Source of the DNA: Bermanella sp040371755
GTDB taxonomy: Bacteria; Pseudomonadota; Gammaproteobacteria; Pseudomonadales; Oceanobacteraceae
NCBI RefSeq assembly: GCF_040371755.1
Contig: NZ_BAABWE010000007.1
Location: 124,001 to 188,000, forward strand
Reading direction: 5' to 3'
Length of the DNA: 64,000 bases
Below the pieces are notes generated by a model. It was not told the DNA's origin, did no database searches, and saw only the letters and a program-made list of their open reading frames with translations. Positions 16,433-24,367 of the stretch are shown here, piece by piece. Made by a program: the position numbers and the translations under genes. Positions within the stretch are counted from its first letter, which is position 1. Every line of letters begins with the position of its first letter.

Positions 16433-17563
16433 ATGGAAGCGTCTGAGCAATTAGCATTACTTGCTACCTCCCTCAACCGATTTCTTGACCAACACGTGGC
16501 CCCGTTTTATGAGCAATGGGAGAAAGACGGCATCATTCCCAAAAGCCTATGGCGCGCATTAGGCGATGCAGGCTACCTTTGTGTCGATATGCATGAAAGC
16601 TATGGTGCAGGGGGCGGCAGTTTCCGGTTATCAGCTAAGATCATTGATGTGATCTCACAACGAGGTTATGCCGCATTGGCCATCAACCTATCGGTACACA
16701 GTGATATCGTAGCGCCTTATATAGCGCACCTTGGAACGCAAGCACAAAAAAACAAATGGCTGCCAAAATTAATCACAGGTGAAGTAATTGGTGCCATAGC
16801 CATGACAGAACCCAATGCGGGCAGCGATATTCAATCCATTCAAACTAATGCCAAAGCTATAGAGAATGGCTTTAGCATTAGCGGCCAAAAAACCTTCATA
16901 ACAAACGGACAAAACGCAGGCGTTTGCATTGTTGCAGCTAAAACACAGCCCACTGGTGGCTCTAAAGGGATGAGCCTGTTTTTATTAGATGCCCAATCTA
17001 CAGGTTATGAAATAGGTCGGAATTTAGAAAAAATCGGCTTACACAGCGGTGATACCTCTGAATTGTTTTTTCAGGATGTAAAAGTAGAAAAACCACTAGG
17101 GGACGTTGATCAAGGTTTTAAACACCTAATGGAAGAACTCCCCAGAGAACGCTTAATTTTAGCAGTAGGGGCGTTAGGTGCATGCAGAAACATAATGGAC
17201 ATGACCATAGAATACACCCAGCAGCGACAAGCGTTTGGTCAGCCTATTGCTCACTTACAAAACACCCGCTTTAAACTGGCTGAATTGGAAACACAAATAA
17301 AAGTGAACCAAGCATTTGTAGACCAATGCATCAATGAATACGAAGCAGGGCAACTAGAGGCAATTACCGCATCACAAGCAAAATTATCCACCACTGAATT
17401 ACAATGCAAAGTGGCGGATGAATGCTTACAACTGTTCGGTGGTTACGGATATATGCAGGAATACCCAATATCACGGGCATATCTAGACGCAAGAATTCAG
17501 AAAATATACGGCGGCACATCAGAAATAATGAAAGAAATCATAGCACGCGGAATATTCAAATAA
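16433..17563 (+). CDS. acyl-CoA dehydrogenase, long-chain/isovaleryl type
   Basis: A 376-residue FAD enzyme that introduces the alpha-beta double bond into acyl-CoA (first step of beta-oxidation). Family signatures: AMTEPNAGSDIQSI near residue 120 and QLFGGYGYMQEYPISR near residue 330. The C-terminal signature reads IYGGTSEIMKE, where short/medium-chain enzymes have the catalytic Glu in YEGT. The base here is instead expected in ELPRERLI near residue 240, as in long-chain and isovaleryl-CoA dehydrogenases. Substrate chain length is not determinable. Confidence 0.9.
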   Translation: MEASEQLALLATSLNRFLDQHVAPFYEQWEKDGIIPKSLWRALGDAGYLCVDMHESYGAGGGSFRLSAKIIDVISQRGYAALAINLSVHSDIVAPYIAHLGTQAQKNKWLPKLITGEVIGAIAMTEPNAGSDIQSIQTNAKAIENGFSISGQKTFITNGQNAGVCIVAAKTQPTGGSKGMSLFLLDAQSTGYEIGRNLEKIGLHSGDTSELFFQDVKVEKPLGDVDQGFKHLMEELPRERLILAVGALGACRNIMDMTIEYTQQRQAFGQPIAHLQNTRFKLAELETQIKVNQAFVDQCINEYEAGQLEAITASQAKLSTTELQCKVADECLQLFGGYGYMQEYPISRAYLDARIQKIYGGTSEIMKEIIARGIFK

Positions 17564-17577
17564 TCCGCGCCTAAAGC

Positions 17578-18006
17578 TTATTGCCCTAAAATGTATTCAA
17601 TAGAAGGGTCAACCAAGATACGGTCTTGCATGGCTTGGCGACCTAATAACATTAGGTATGTCATGCTTGAACGATCGGTTAAGGTAATATGAATTGGCCA
17701 CGCTTGTTCTCCCAGTATGATCTGAGTTTCTATCACATGACGACTTTCTTTATTACCGCTTGAGCTTTTAACCACCCGTATGTCATGGACTTTCGCTTGA
17801 CGGCGCACCACCGTATTGACGTTGTGTACATCTGGGTGAATATCAAAGCTGACCCATAGAGAGTCGCTTTTTTTAAATTCTTCAATATTATCCACATGTA
17901 AAGAGGAAGTTTGAGCTCCAGTGTCCACGCGGACATGTAACTTAGAGATTTCAAGCTGAGGTAAATCGCATACCTCTAATGCGCCTACCGTAAATTTATT
18001 CGCCAT
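17578..18006 (-). CDS. rimB: RimB-like retropepsin-type protease (ATP-dependent zinc protease family)
   Basis: About 142 residues from ATG 18006; the frame runs further upstream into the MscS gene but family similarity starts at MANKFTVGALE. The aspartic-protease-like motif DTGAQTS is at residues 28-34, followed by a beta-rich domain (RQAKVHDIRVVKSSS) and LLGRQAM, as in the PF05618 family. In Pseudomonas, RimB works with RimK to edit glutamate tails on ribosomal protein S6. It lies in the same minus-strand operon as rimK, overlapping the MscS gene by 11 bases. Confidence 0.8.
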   Translation of the reverse strand: MANKFTVGALEVCDLPQLEISKLHVRVDTGAQTSSLHVDNIEEFKKSDSLWVSFDIHPDVHNVNTVVRRQAKVHDIRVVKSSSGNKESRHVIETQIILGEQAWPIHITLTDRSSMTYLMLLGRQAMQDRILVDPSIEYILGQ

Positions 18007-18526
18007 GTGCTTTGAGCTCCACATCTTCTTTAGGAGTGTTTTTTGATTTCGGATGAACAATGATGGCCTTTTGAAAAACCAAACTGTTAGGGTAAGTCAG
18101 TAAATCCCCTTCAACCCGCTTAATAATGATATGGAACAACGTAATTTCAACGATGCTTCCTTCTAATAGCTCTTTTTCGTCGGTGATGCGAATATGATCC
18201 CCAACACGATACGGGAAAAAGAAAAAGATAATCAAGCTTGCTGTCACATTACTTAAAATGCTCCACTGGGCAAACAGAGCAATACCGACTACCGCAAATA
18301 TGGAAGAGACGATTAAGCTGAATTCTGCATAATTAAAGCCAAACACCAAGCCCGCCGCTAAGAGTAATCCAATAAAGCCAATTAATTTAATGATTTTTTG
18401 AATATAAAAAATGCGCTCATTGCTGACTTGGCGCTTTTGCCCATGACGCTCAATCCAGTTTTCAATGGCATTGCTTAAAATCACAAAAGAAACGATAAAA
18501 GCAAAGCCGATGAATATCTCCCACAT
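17996..18526 (-). CDS. MscS-family mechanosensitive channel, small form
   Basis: A 176-residue protein. Three hydrophobic segments (residues ~3-20, ~45-65, ~70-105) are followed by a pore-lining and beta-domain region: NVTASLIIFFFFPYRVGDHIRI, then GSIVEITLFHIIIKRVEGDLLTYPNS, typical of the MscS domain. It ends soon after the beta domain, so the large C-terminal cage domain of E. coli MscS is missing. It lies between the desuccinylase-like gene and rimB, two bases after the former and overlapping the latter. Confidence 0.85.
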   Translation of the reverse strand: MWEIFIGFAFIVSFVILSNAIENWIERHGQKRQVSNERIFYIQKIIKLIGFIGLLLAAGLVFGFNYAEFSLIVSSIFAVVGIALFAQWSILSNVTASLIIFFFFPYRVGDHIRITDEKELLEGSIVEITLFHIIIKRVEGDLLTYPNSLVFQKAIIVHPKSKNTPKEDVELKAHGE

Positions 18527-18528
18527 AA

Positions 18529-19548
18529 CTAGTTGTATTCCTCTGGTAGTAATTCTTCGTTCATAATTTCAATATTTTCAACCACATCATCAGGTGCTTT
18601 AAAATAGGCAAGGTGATACATAGCTTCCCCTTCTTGAACAAGCGGAATGTTCTGTTTACCGATAATAATGCCCTCTGCATGGCTTTTAATTTCATCAAGT
18701 TGCAATCCGTATGGGTCGGTAATAGTGGCTAAAATATCACCTTTACCTACGTAATCCCCTAATTGTTTATGATGGTTCACAATGCCACTTTCACTGGCAC
18801 GAATCCAACCGCTTTGGCGAGCAATAAAAGGCTCAATAATTTTTTTAGCCTTACTTTTGCTTTTGTTTAGCAATCCTAAGTGACGCATGACTTTAATTGC
18901 ACCCTTTACACCTGCGCGAATGGCTAGCTCGTCAAAACGTAAGGCTTCACCGGCCTCATATAATAACACCTTCGTGCTTACATCATCAGCGCTTTGGCGC
19001 AACGAGCCATCCCTTAAGTTAGCATTTAATAACACAGGTAAGCCAAACGCCTTGGCAAGTTCTAGCGTTTCTGGGTCATCTAAATTGGCACGTATTTGTG
19101 GTAAATTACTGCGATGAATCGCCCCTGTATGAAAGTCGATACCATAATCCGCTTTTGTCACCACCTCGTTTAAAAAGGTGTAGGCCATACGAGCTGCTAA
19201 CGAGCCACGTTTAGAACCTGGAAATGAACGATTCAAATCACGCCGGTCAGGTAAATAGCGACTTTGGTTTAATACACCATAGACATTCACCATAGGAACG
19301 GCAATCAGTGTGCCTTTTAGCTTCTCGATGGCTTTGCTGTTAATAATACGACTGATTATCTCGATACCGTTTAGCTCATCTCCATGGATAGCAGCACTTA
19401 AGAACAAGGTCGGACCATTGCGTTTACCGCGCTTCACATATACCGGAATACTGATGGTAGTGTCTGTGTATAGACGCACCATAGGTATTTCTATGTGCTT
19501 GCTTTCGCCGGGTAAAATTTCATGGCCAGCAATAAGCAGTGGCTCCAT
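18529..19548 (-). CDS. succinylglutamate desuccinylase/aspartoacylase-family (M14-like) protein
   Basis: A 339-residue zinc-dependent hydrolase-like protein. Zinc ligands are visible in AAIHGDELNGIEI (His55, Glu58), substrate-binding DLNRSFPG near residue 103, and DFHTGAIHR near residue 142. The C-terminal ~90 residues form a biotinyl/lipoyl-like beta barrel (SGWIRASESGIVN; VGKGDILATITDPYG). The ORF starts in the stop region of rimK (ATGGAG; 19548) and is thus translationally coupled. Family members remove acyl groups from amino acids; the substrate here is unproven. Linkage with rimK is common in gammaproteobacteria. Confidence 0.87.
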   Translation of the reverse strand: MEPLLIAGHEILPGESKHIEIPMVRLYTDTTISIPVYVKRGKRNGPTLFLSAAIHGDELNGIEIISRIINSKAIEKLKGTLIAVPMVNVYGVLNQSRYLPDRRDLNRSFPGSKRGSLAARMAYTFLNEVVTKADYGIDFHTGAIHRSNLPQIRANLDDPETLELAKAFGLPVLLNANLRDGSLRQSADDVSTKVLLYEAGEALRFDELAIRAGVKGAIKVMRHLGLLNKSKSKAKKIIEPFIARQSGWIRASESGIVNHHKQLGDYVGKGDILATITDPYGLQLDEIKSHAEGIIIGKQNIPLVQEGEAMYHLAYFKAPDDVVENIEIMNEELLPEEYN

Positions 19549-20453
19549 TAGCCTTTTCCTCTAGTGCGAGTGCTGTTTGGCTTGGCATCTTTTTCAATGT
19601 GTTGAATAATGATCTTAGCCACATCTTTATTAGTGGCCGTTTCAATCCCCTCAAGGCCTGGTGAAGAGTTCACCTCCATCACAACAGGGCCATTGTTTGA
19701 GCGAAGAATATCCACACCGCACATGTTTAAACCCATGGCTTTTGCAGCATCAACAGCGGTTTTACGCTCAGCAGGAGACAATTTAACGATTTCAGCACTG
19801 CCGCCACGGTGAAGGTTTGAACGGAATTCACCATCGGCTCCTTGGCGCTTCATGGCTGCAACCACTTTATCACCGACTACTAAGCAACGGATATCCGCAC
19901 CGCCTGCTTCTTTGATGAATTCTTGAACCAATATATTCGCTTTTAAACCCATGAACGCTTCAATGATGCTTTCAGCGGCTTTTTTTGTTTCGGCTAACAC
20001 CACGCCAATGCCCTGAGTGCCCTCAAGTAATTTAATGACCACAGGAGCGCCACCTACGTTTTTAATTAAATCGTCCACCTTGTCTGGCTTACTGGCAAAC
20101 CCAGTACGTGGTAAGCCAATGCCCTTACGTGATAATAATTGCAACGAGCGCAGCTTATCCCTAGAGCGACTAATAGCCACCGATTCGTTAATACTATAAG
20201 TGCCAGTCATTTCAAATTGACGAACTACTGATGTGCCATAAAACGTAATTGAAGCGCCAATACGCGGAATGACCGCGTCGTATTTTGGCAGTTCGGCCCC
20301 TTGATAACGCACAGCGGGTTTACTACTGGTGATGTCCATGTAGCAATGTAAGGTATCAATAACATCCACTTGATGACCTAGTGCCTCACCTGCCTCAACA
20401 AGGCGGCGAGTAGAATATAAATTAGGGCCGCGAGACAGAATAGCTATGCGCAT
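19548..20453 (-). CDS. rimK: ribosomal protein S6 glutamate ligase (ATP-grasp)
   Basis: A 301-residue ATP-grasp enzyme that adds glutamates to the C-terminus of ribosomal protein S6. Family landmarks: MRIAILSRGPNLYSTRRLVEAG start, IPRIGASITFYGTSVVRQFE, the ATP-binding VIKLLEGTQGIGVVLAE, and metal-binding VVMEVNSSPGLEGIE near residue 250. It is the first gene of the minus-strand operon rimK–desuccinylase-like–mscS–rimB. The tail is short and basic (TRTRGKG). An AT-rich hairpin lies upstream at 20564-20590. Confidence 0.93.
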   Translation of the reverse strand: MRIAILSRGPNLYSTRRLVEAGEALGHQVDVIDTLHCYMDITSSKPAVRYQGAELPKYDAVIPRIGASITFYGTSVVRQFEMTGTYSINESVAISRSRDKLRSLQLLSRKGIGLPRTGFASKPDKVDDLIKNVGGAPVVIKLLEGTQGIGVVLAETKKAAESIIEAFMGLKANILVQEFIKEAGGADIRCLVVGDKVVAAMKRQGADGEFRSNLHRGGSAEIVKLSPAERKTAVDAAKAMGLNMCGVDILRSNNGPVVMEVNSSPGLEGIETATNKDVAKIIIQHIEKDAKPNSTRTRGKG

Positions 20454-20563
20454 GTCGGTTTCCTTATAGGGAGAACGTGTATAAAATTCTGAACCCCAAA
20501 GAAAGGCAGGGGGCAGTAAAAGAAGGCGGCAGTTTAGGAAGTGAGACTAAAAAATACAGCGAT

Positions 20564-20590
20564 ATATTTTTACCCAAAAGATAAAAATAT
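20564..20590. promoter_or_regulatory. AT-rich 9-bp inverted repeat upstream of rimK
   Basis: ATATTTTTA (20564-20572) and TAAAAATAT (20582-20590) are exact inverted repeats separated by nine bases, in the 205-base gap before the rimK start. It may be an operator. It could also help terminate the DUF1003 transcript, though no clean T-run follows. Confidence 0.35.
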
Positions 20591-20658
20591 TTAATCGTAT
20601 ATTAATAGCCTGCATTCGGTTTATCTTTTACTTAAGCCTGATTCAAACATCACGGGTT

Positions 20659-21153
20659 TTACAAGTTTGCTTGTTTAATTAACGCCGTTAAGTCATCAAT
20701 TTTTTGGTGTAAACGGGTTATTTCAATATCACTCTTTAAGCTGACCTCATAGTTTGCTGTTATTTCTAATCGGTCTTTCGCTGCTTGACGGTTTTGTGAC
20801 ATCATAATGATCGGTGCCTGCAAAGCTGCTAAAGCGGATAATGCCAAGTTCAGTAAAATAAACGGATATGGATCAAAAGCATTTTCAGCCAATAAAAACC
20901 ACGAATTTGCACTCATCCAACTTAGCATCAATAAGCCAAATAGACCAATAAAGGTCCAGGATCCGCCAAAGCTCGCCACTTTATCAGCCATTTTTTGGCC
21001 AAAGCTAAGCTTTTCATGAAACGTTGTATTGATGTTCTCAGGGAGAGGCTCTTTGTTGGCAATGCTCTCAATGACTTTTTGTTCAATCCCACCTAGTTGC
21101 TGAAAGGTTTGGCCAAACACGGCTTTAGCCAAGTTTTCAAAGTACTTTTTCAT
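20659..21153 (-). CDS. DUF1003 membrane protein
   Basis: A 164-residue protein with two adjacent transmembrane segments: FIGLFGLLMLSWMSANSWFLLA, and after FDPYPFILLNLALSALAALQAPIIMMSQNRQA. The FDPYPF-ILLNL-SQNRQA pattern defines DUF1003. The C-terminal ~40 residues are a predicted helix (EIARLHQKIDDL-like). Function of the family is not established. The start is supported by a TCAAGGAATTATT ribosome site. Confidence 0.87.
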   Translation of the reverse strand: MKKYFENLAKAVFGQTFQQLGGIEQKVIESIANKEPLPENINTTFHEKLSFGQKMADKVASFGGSWTFIGLFGLLMLSWMSANSWFLLAENAFDPYPFILLNLALSALAALQAPIIMMSQNRQAAKDRLEITANYEVSLKSDIEITRLHQKIDDLTALIKQANL

Positions 21154-21296
21154 AATAATTCCTTGATGCTATTAGCAAAAATAACAACTTATAATTTTGT
21201 CCTGTCGATAAAATTAATTCGTTCGCTTTTTCAAGTATAGGCCCCTTTAATCTGTTTCTATAACCCAACGTAGTCAACTCAACAAAGGAAGCTTAA

Positions 21297-21518
21297 ATGA
21301 AAACATGGCTTTTAGTATTATCACTATTCAGCATCAGTGTATGGGCTGATGATATGGAAGAGCAAGACGTAGAAATGTCCGACCAGCAACGTTGTGAAGA
21401 ATGGGCTGAAATAGACGGCATCGGCCAAGAAGACATGAAAGGCTACATTCAAGAATGCCTATCAAGTTTGAATTACGAATCTGGCACTGGCGATGAGAAC
21501 ACCGCCGACGTGCAATAA
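21297..21518 (+). CDS. small exported acidic protein
   Basis: A 73-residue protein. A signal peptide (MKTWLLVLSLFSISVWA) is followed by a very acidic mature part of ~55 residues with two cysteines (QQRCEEWAE; IQECLSS) that could form one disulfide. A good ribosome site (AAAGGAAGCTTAA) precedes the ATG. No family recognised; probably periplasmic. Confidence 0.65.
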   Translation: MKTWLLVLSLFSISVWADDMEEQDVEMSDQQRCEEWAEIDGIGQEDMKGYIQECLSSLNYESGTGDENTADVQ

Positions 21519-21525
21519 GAAAACG

Positions 21526-22401
21526 TCACTCCGGTAACAGGCTCGGAGCAATTTGCGAGCCTGTTTGCTTAAACAGCGCAATCACTTCCTCAATCAATGC
21601 TTTTTTATCGTTATCCTGATGATAACAAGCAAACACATCTCGGTTCATTTCTGGTGCATCTTGCACCTTAAATAGCGTACCCTGCTCAATGTATGGTTCG
21701 GCTAGGGTTGCTGGTAAATACGCCGCACCACCGGCTTGAAGCATGTAATCTAATGCCACACGGGCTAAATTTGTATGCAGGCTAGGAGTTGGTAAATGGT
21801 TACACGTTTTAGCGTGTTGCATGCTAAATAACGTGCCCCAATCTAGCATGATATAGCCCAGCTCTTGCAGGCCATTTGAATTTAAATTGTTTTGTGTCGC
21901 CACCAACTCAAGAGGCAGCTGCAGCACCTGAATGGTTTTAAGTTCCTCCACCTTTGGGGCATCAAACACCAAAGCCAAATCCAAGCTACGTTCCATTAAC
22001 TGGCGAGCGACAATTGAATGGCTTAAAACCTCAGCACGAACGGCTAACTCAGGCTTAGAAATTTTTAACTCATATAAACTATTTTGTAACATTAAATCCC
22101 ATACATTAGGGCTGCCGCCTAAGGCCAGCTGTATAGATTGTTGGTGATGAATGGCTACCTCTTGAAAGGCTCGCTGCCATGTGGTCAGCACGGCCTCAGC
22201 ATGGGGCAGTAATCGTTCACCGGCGGCGGTTAACTTTAGATTATTTCGTAAGCGACTAAAAAGCTCGACTCCCAAGCGTGACTCCAGTTGGCGAATGCGA
22301 GAACTAACTGCTGCTTGAGTTACATAAAGGTTTTCAGCGGCTTTGCCAAAGTGGCGAGTGTTGCACACTTCTATGAAGGTTTTGAGTAGGTCAGTGTCCA
22401 A
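21526..22401 (-). CDS. hdfR: LysR-family regulator, HdfR-like
   Basis: A 291-residue LysR regulator. The N-terminal helix-turn-helix (LLKTFIEVCNTRHFGKAAEN, then YVTQAAVSSRIRQLE) is closely HdfR-like, followed by the effector-binding domain. It is divergent from maoP, the same arrangement as hdfR and maoP (yifE) in E. coli, which strongly supports the call. In E. coli HdfR represses flhDC; the target here is unknown. The shared 107-base promoter region contains an imperfect dyad. Confidence 0.85.
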   Translation of the reverse strand: MDTDLLKTFIEVCNTRHFGKAAENLYVTQAAVSSRIRQLESRLGVELFSRLRNNLKLTAAGERLLPHAEAVLTTWQRAFQEVAIHHQQSIQLALGGSPNVWDLMLQNSLYELKISKPELAVRAEVLSHSIVARQLMERSLDLALVFDAPKVEELKTIQVLQLPLELVATQNNLNSNGLQELGYIMLDWGTLFSMQHAKTCNHLPTPSLHTNLARVALDYMLQAGGAAYLPATLAEPYIEQGTLFKVQDAPEMNRDVFACYHQDNDKKALIEEVIALFKQTGSQIAPSLLPE

Positions 22402-22432
22402 TGGAGCCCCTAAAAAATTTTTTATGGTGAGG

Positions 22433-22452
22433 GTAAAATCATTTTGATTTAC
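22433..22452. promoter_or_regulatory. imperfect dyad in the hdfR–maoP divergent promoter
   Basis: The arms GTAA(A)ATCA and TGATTTAC are complementary with one bulged base, around a short centre. It sits in the shared upstream region, a plausible binding site for the LysR regulator. Not proven. Confidence 0.35.
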
Positions 22453-22508
22453 CGCTTTTTAGAGCATAGCGATAATCCCGTCAACTAAAATTGTCAGGTT
22501 AGGAGACT

Positions 22509-22859
22509 ATGGAACAATACGGTTCTTTTCGTGCAGCCAAACGCTACTTTGATGATGTGAACTTCCCATATGGCTTTAAACAGTCAGGTGACTTCACTCG
22601 AACTCAGGCAGAAATCTTAGAATTATGCGGTGCCACCCTATATGCCCTAGAGCAAAACAAACAAGAACCACTAGATGACGTGCAGCAACGCTTCATTAGT
22701 GTTTGCCGAGGAGACATACCCGCTGAATCGGAAATAGAAAAGGCTTGGGTAAGCTACCGTGAAGCGCTCATCCGCAAAGGTAAAACATTTAACCTATTTA
22801 CCTCATACGTTGCAGATGACGATGACTACGACAACAGCGACGATGACTTAGACGATTAA
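22509..22859 (+). CDS. maoP: macrodomain Ori organization protein MaoP (DUF413)
   Basis: A 116-residue protein. The core (RAAKRYFDDVNFPYGFKQSG and FTRTQAEILELCGATLYALE) is the DUF413/YifE signature. In E. coli MaoP organises the Ori macrodomain together with the maoS site. The C-terminus here is a run of aspartates (ADDDDYDNSDDDLDD-like). A strong ribosome site (TTAGGAGACT) precedes the ATG; gene order with divergent hdfR is conserved. Confidence 0.9.
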   Translation: MEQYGSFRAAKRYFDDVNFPYGFKQSGDFTRTQAEILELCGATLYALEQNKQEPLDDVQQRFISVCRGDIPAESEIEKAWVSYREALIRKGKTFNLFTSYVADDDDYDNSDDDLDD

Positions 22860-22861
22860 AC

Positions 22862-22882
22862 GGGGGCTTATGCCCCTTTTTT
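22862..22882 (+). terminator. rho-independent terminator after maoP
   Basis: Stem GGGGC/GCCCC with loop TTAT followed by six T residues, three bases after the maoP stop. Confidence 0.8.
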
Positions 22883-23192
22883 ATTGCGGTGCAAAACGAT
22901 TCGCATTTTTTAGGGTACGTACGTTTTCCACATTTTTATAGCCAAGGGCCTCTAATGCAACCTTGGCTTTTTCTGCACGTCCGCCGCTTTTACAATACAC
23001 CTTAATTTTTTGGTCTTTATTCTTTAAAAGCACCGCAGCTTTTTCATTAATTTCGGTATGAGGAATATGCACGGCACCATAAGCGTGGCCTGCGTCAAAC
23101 TCCTCTTGGCTACGCACATCCAATAACAGAAGTTGAGCAAAACTTAAGCTGCTGAACAATAGCAGGGCAATAGTGCTGGTAATGAACTTCAT
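22881..23192 (-). CDS. periplasmic rhodanese-like protein (PspE type)
   Basis: About 103 residues from ATG 23192, preceded by GGAGTCTC and starting a signal peptide (MKFITSTIALLLFSSLSFA). The longer frame to 23261 is not needed. A single rhodanese domain has the LDVRSQEEFDAGHAYGAVHIP segment and active-site cysteine in VYCKSGGRA. Such proteins carry sulfane sulfur in the periplasm. It is convergent with maoP. Confidence 0.87.
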   Translation of the reverse strand: MKFITSTIALLLFSSLSFAQLLLLDVRSQEEFDAGHAYGAVHIPHTEINEKAAVLLKNKDQKIKVYCKSGGRAEKAKVALEALGYKNVENVRTLKNANRFAPQ

Positions 23193-23398
23193 GGAGAGAC
23201 TCCTTTGTTTAGATTTATCTAATATAAATGAGGTTTTATGGGTTAGCAATATTGAGGTCACATCAAATGTGTTTCTAAGATTATATAATGATGTTCACTT
23301 AATATTTACAAATATATTTTAATTAGGCAAAGTGGGTCAGCTAGGAAAAAGCAAAAACGTTTATCAAGTGAAAATCTAATGCAGAAAGGAATTCAGCA

Positions 23399-24367
23399 GT
23401 GGAAAGCCTACCTTCTGGTGACTTAAAAGCCATATTACACTCCCATCGTGCAAACTTATATTACCTAGAATATTGTCGAGTCATGCAAAAAGATGGCCGT
23501 GTTCTGTACTTAACCGAAGCTAAAAAAGAAAACCTTTACTACAACATCCCCATCGCGAACACCACCGTCATATTACTGGGTACAGGCACATCTATCACGC
23601 AAGCGGCCATGCGCATGCTTGCCCAAGCAGGTGTGCTGGTGGGTTTTTGTGGTGGCGGTGGTACACCATTACTAATGGCAACCGAAATAGAATGGATGAC
23701 ACCTCAAAGTGAATATCGCCCTACAGAATATTTGCAAGGCTGGTTAAGTTTTTGGTTTGATGATGAAAAACGCTTTGCGGCAGGTTTGCGTATTCAACAC
23801 ATGCGAATAGAGTATTTGAAAAATGTATGGTCAAAAGATCGAGAAATAAAAAACGAAGGCATTGACCTTGAAAGTAAAATGCTTCAAAGCGCACTGGAGC
23901 GCTATCAAGCACGGCTCGATCAATCTACAAAACATGCTGAATTGCTGCTCATAGAGGCAGAATTAACCAAATCACTTTATAAACACATAGCGAAAAGTAT
24001 CAGCTTTGGCGATTTCAAACGGGAACGAGAAGGCACCGACAAAGCTAACGCGTTTTTAAATCATGGTAATTACCTTGCCTACGGACTAGCGGCCACCACA
24101 CTATGGGTGCTTGGTATTCCCCATGGGTTTGCCGTTATACATGGTAAAACAAGAAGAGGAGCGCTAGTTTTTGATGTCGCTGACTTAATAAAAGACGCCA
24201 TAATACTACCTTGGGCTTTCATATGCGCAAAAGAAAATGCCACTGAGCAAGCATTTAGGCAGCAGTGCTTGCAAGCTTTTACCGACCATAAATCTCTCGA
24301 ATACATGTTCAATCAAGTGAAACATATCGCCTTAAATGGGCATGAAGCAAAAGAGCCTCCGTTATGA
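23399..24367 (+). CDS. cas1: CRISPR-associated endonuclease Cas1, subtype I-F
   Basis: A 322-residue integrase subunit that inserts new spacers together with the Cas2 part of Cas2-3. It starts at GTG 23399 with AAAGGA upstream. The N-terminal beta domain includes TTVILLGTGTSITQAAMRML. The C-terminal helical domain has the HGNYLAYGLA and IPHGFAVIHGKTRRGALVFDVADLIKDA segment, which carries the conserved metal-binding His and Asp. It is the first gene of the cas operon and overlaps the next by four bases (ATGA). Confidence 0.96.
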   Translation: MESLPSGDLKAILHSHRANLYYLEYCRVMQKDGRVLYLTEAKKENLYYNIPIANTTVILLGTGTSITQAAMRMLAQAGVLVGFCGGGGTPLLMATEIEWMTPQSEYRPTEYLQGWLSFWFDDEKRFAAGLRIQHMRIEYLKNVWSKDREIKNEGIDLESKMLQSALERYQARLDQSTKHAELLLIEAELTKSLYKHIAKSISFGDFKREREGTDKANAFLNHGNYLAYGLAATTLWVLGIPHGFAVIHGKTRRGALVFDVADLIKDAIILPWAFICAKENATEQAFRQQCLQAFTDHKSLEYMFNQVKHIALNGHEAKEPPL

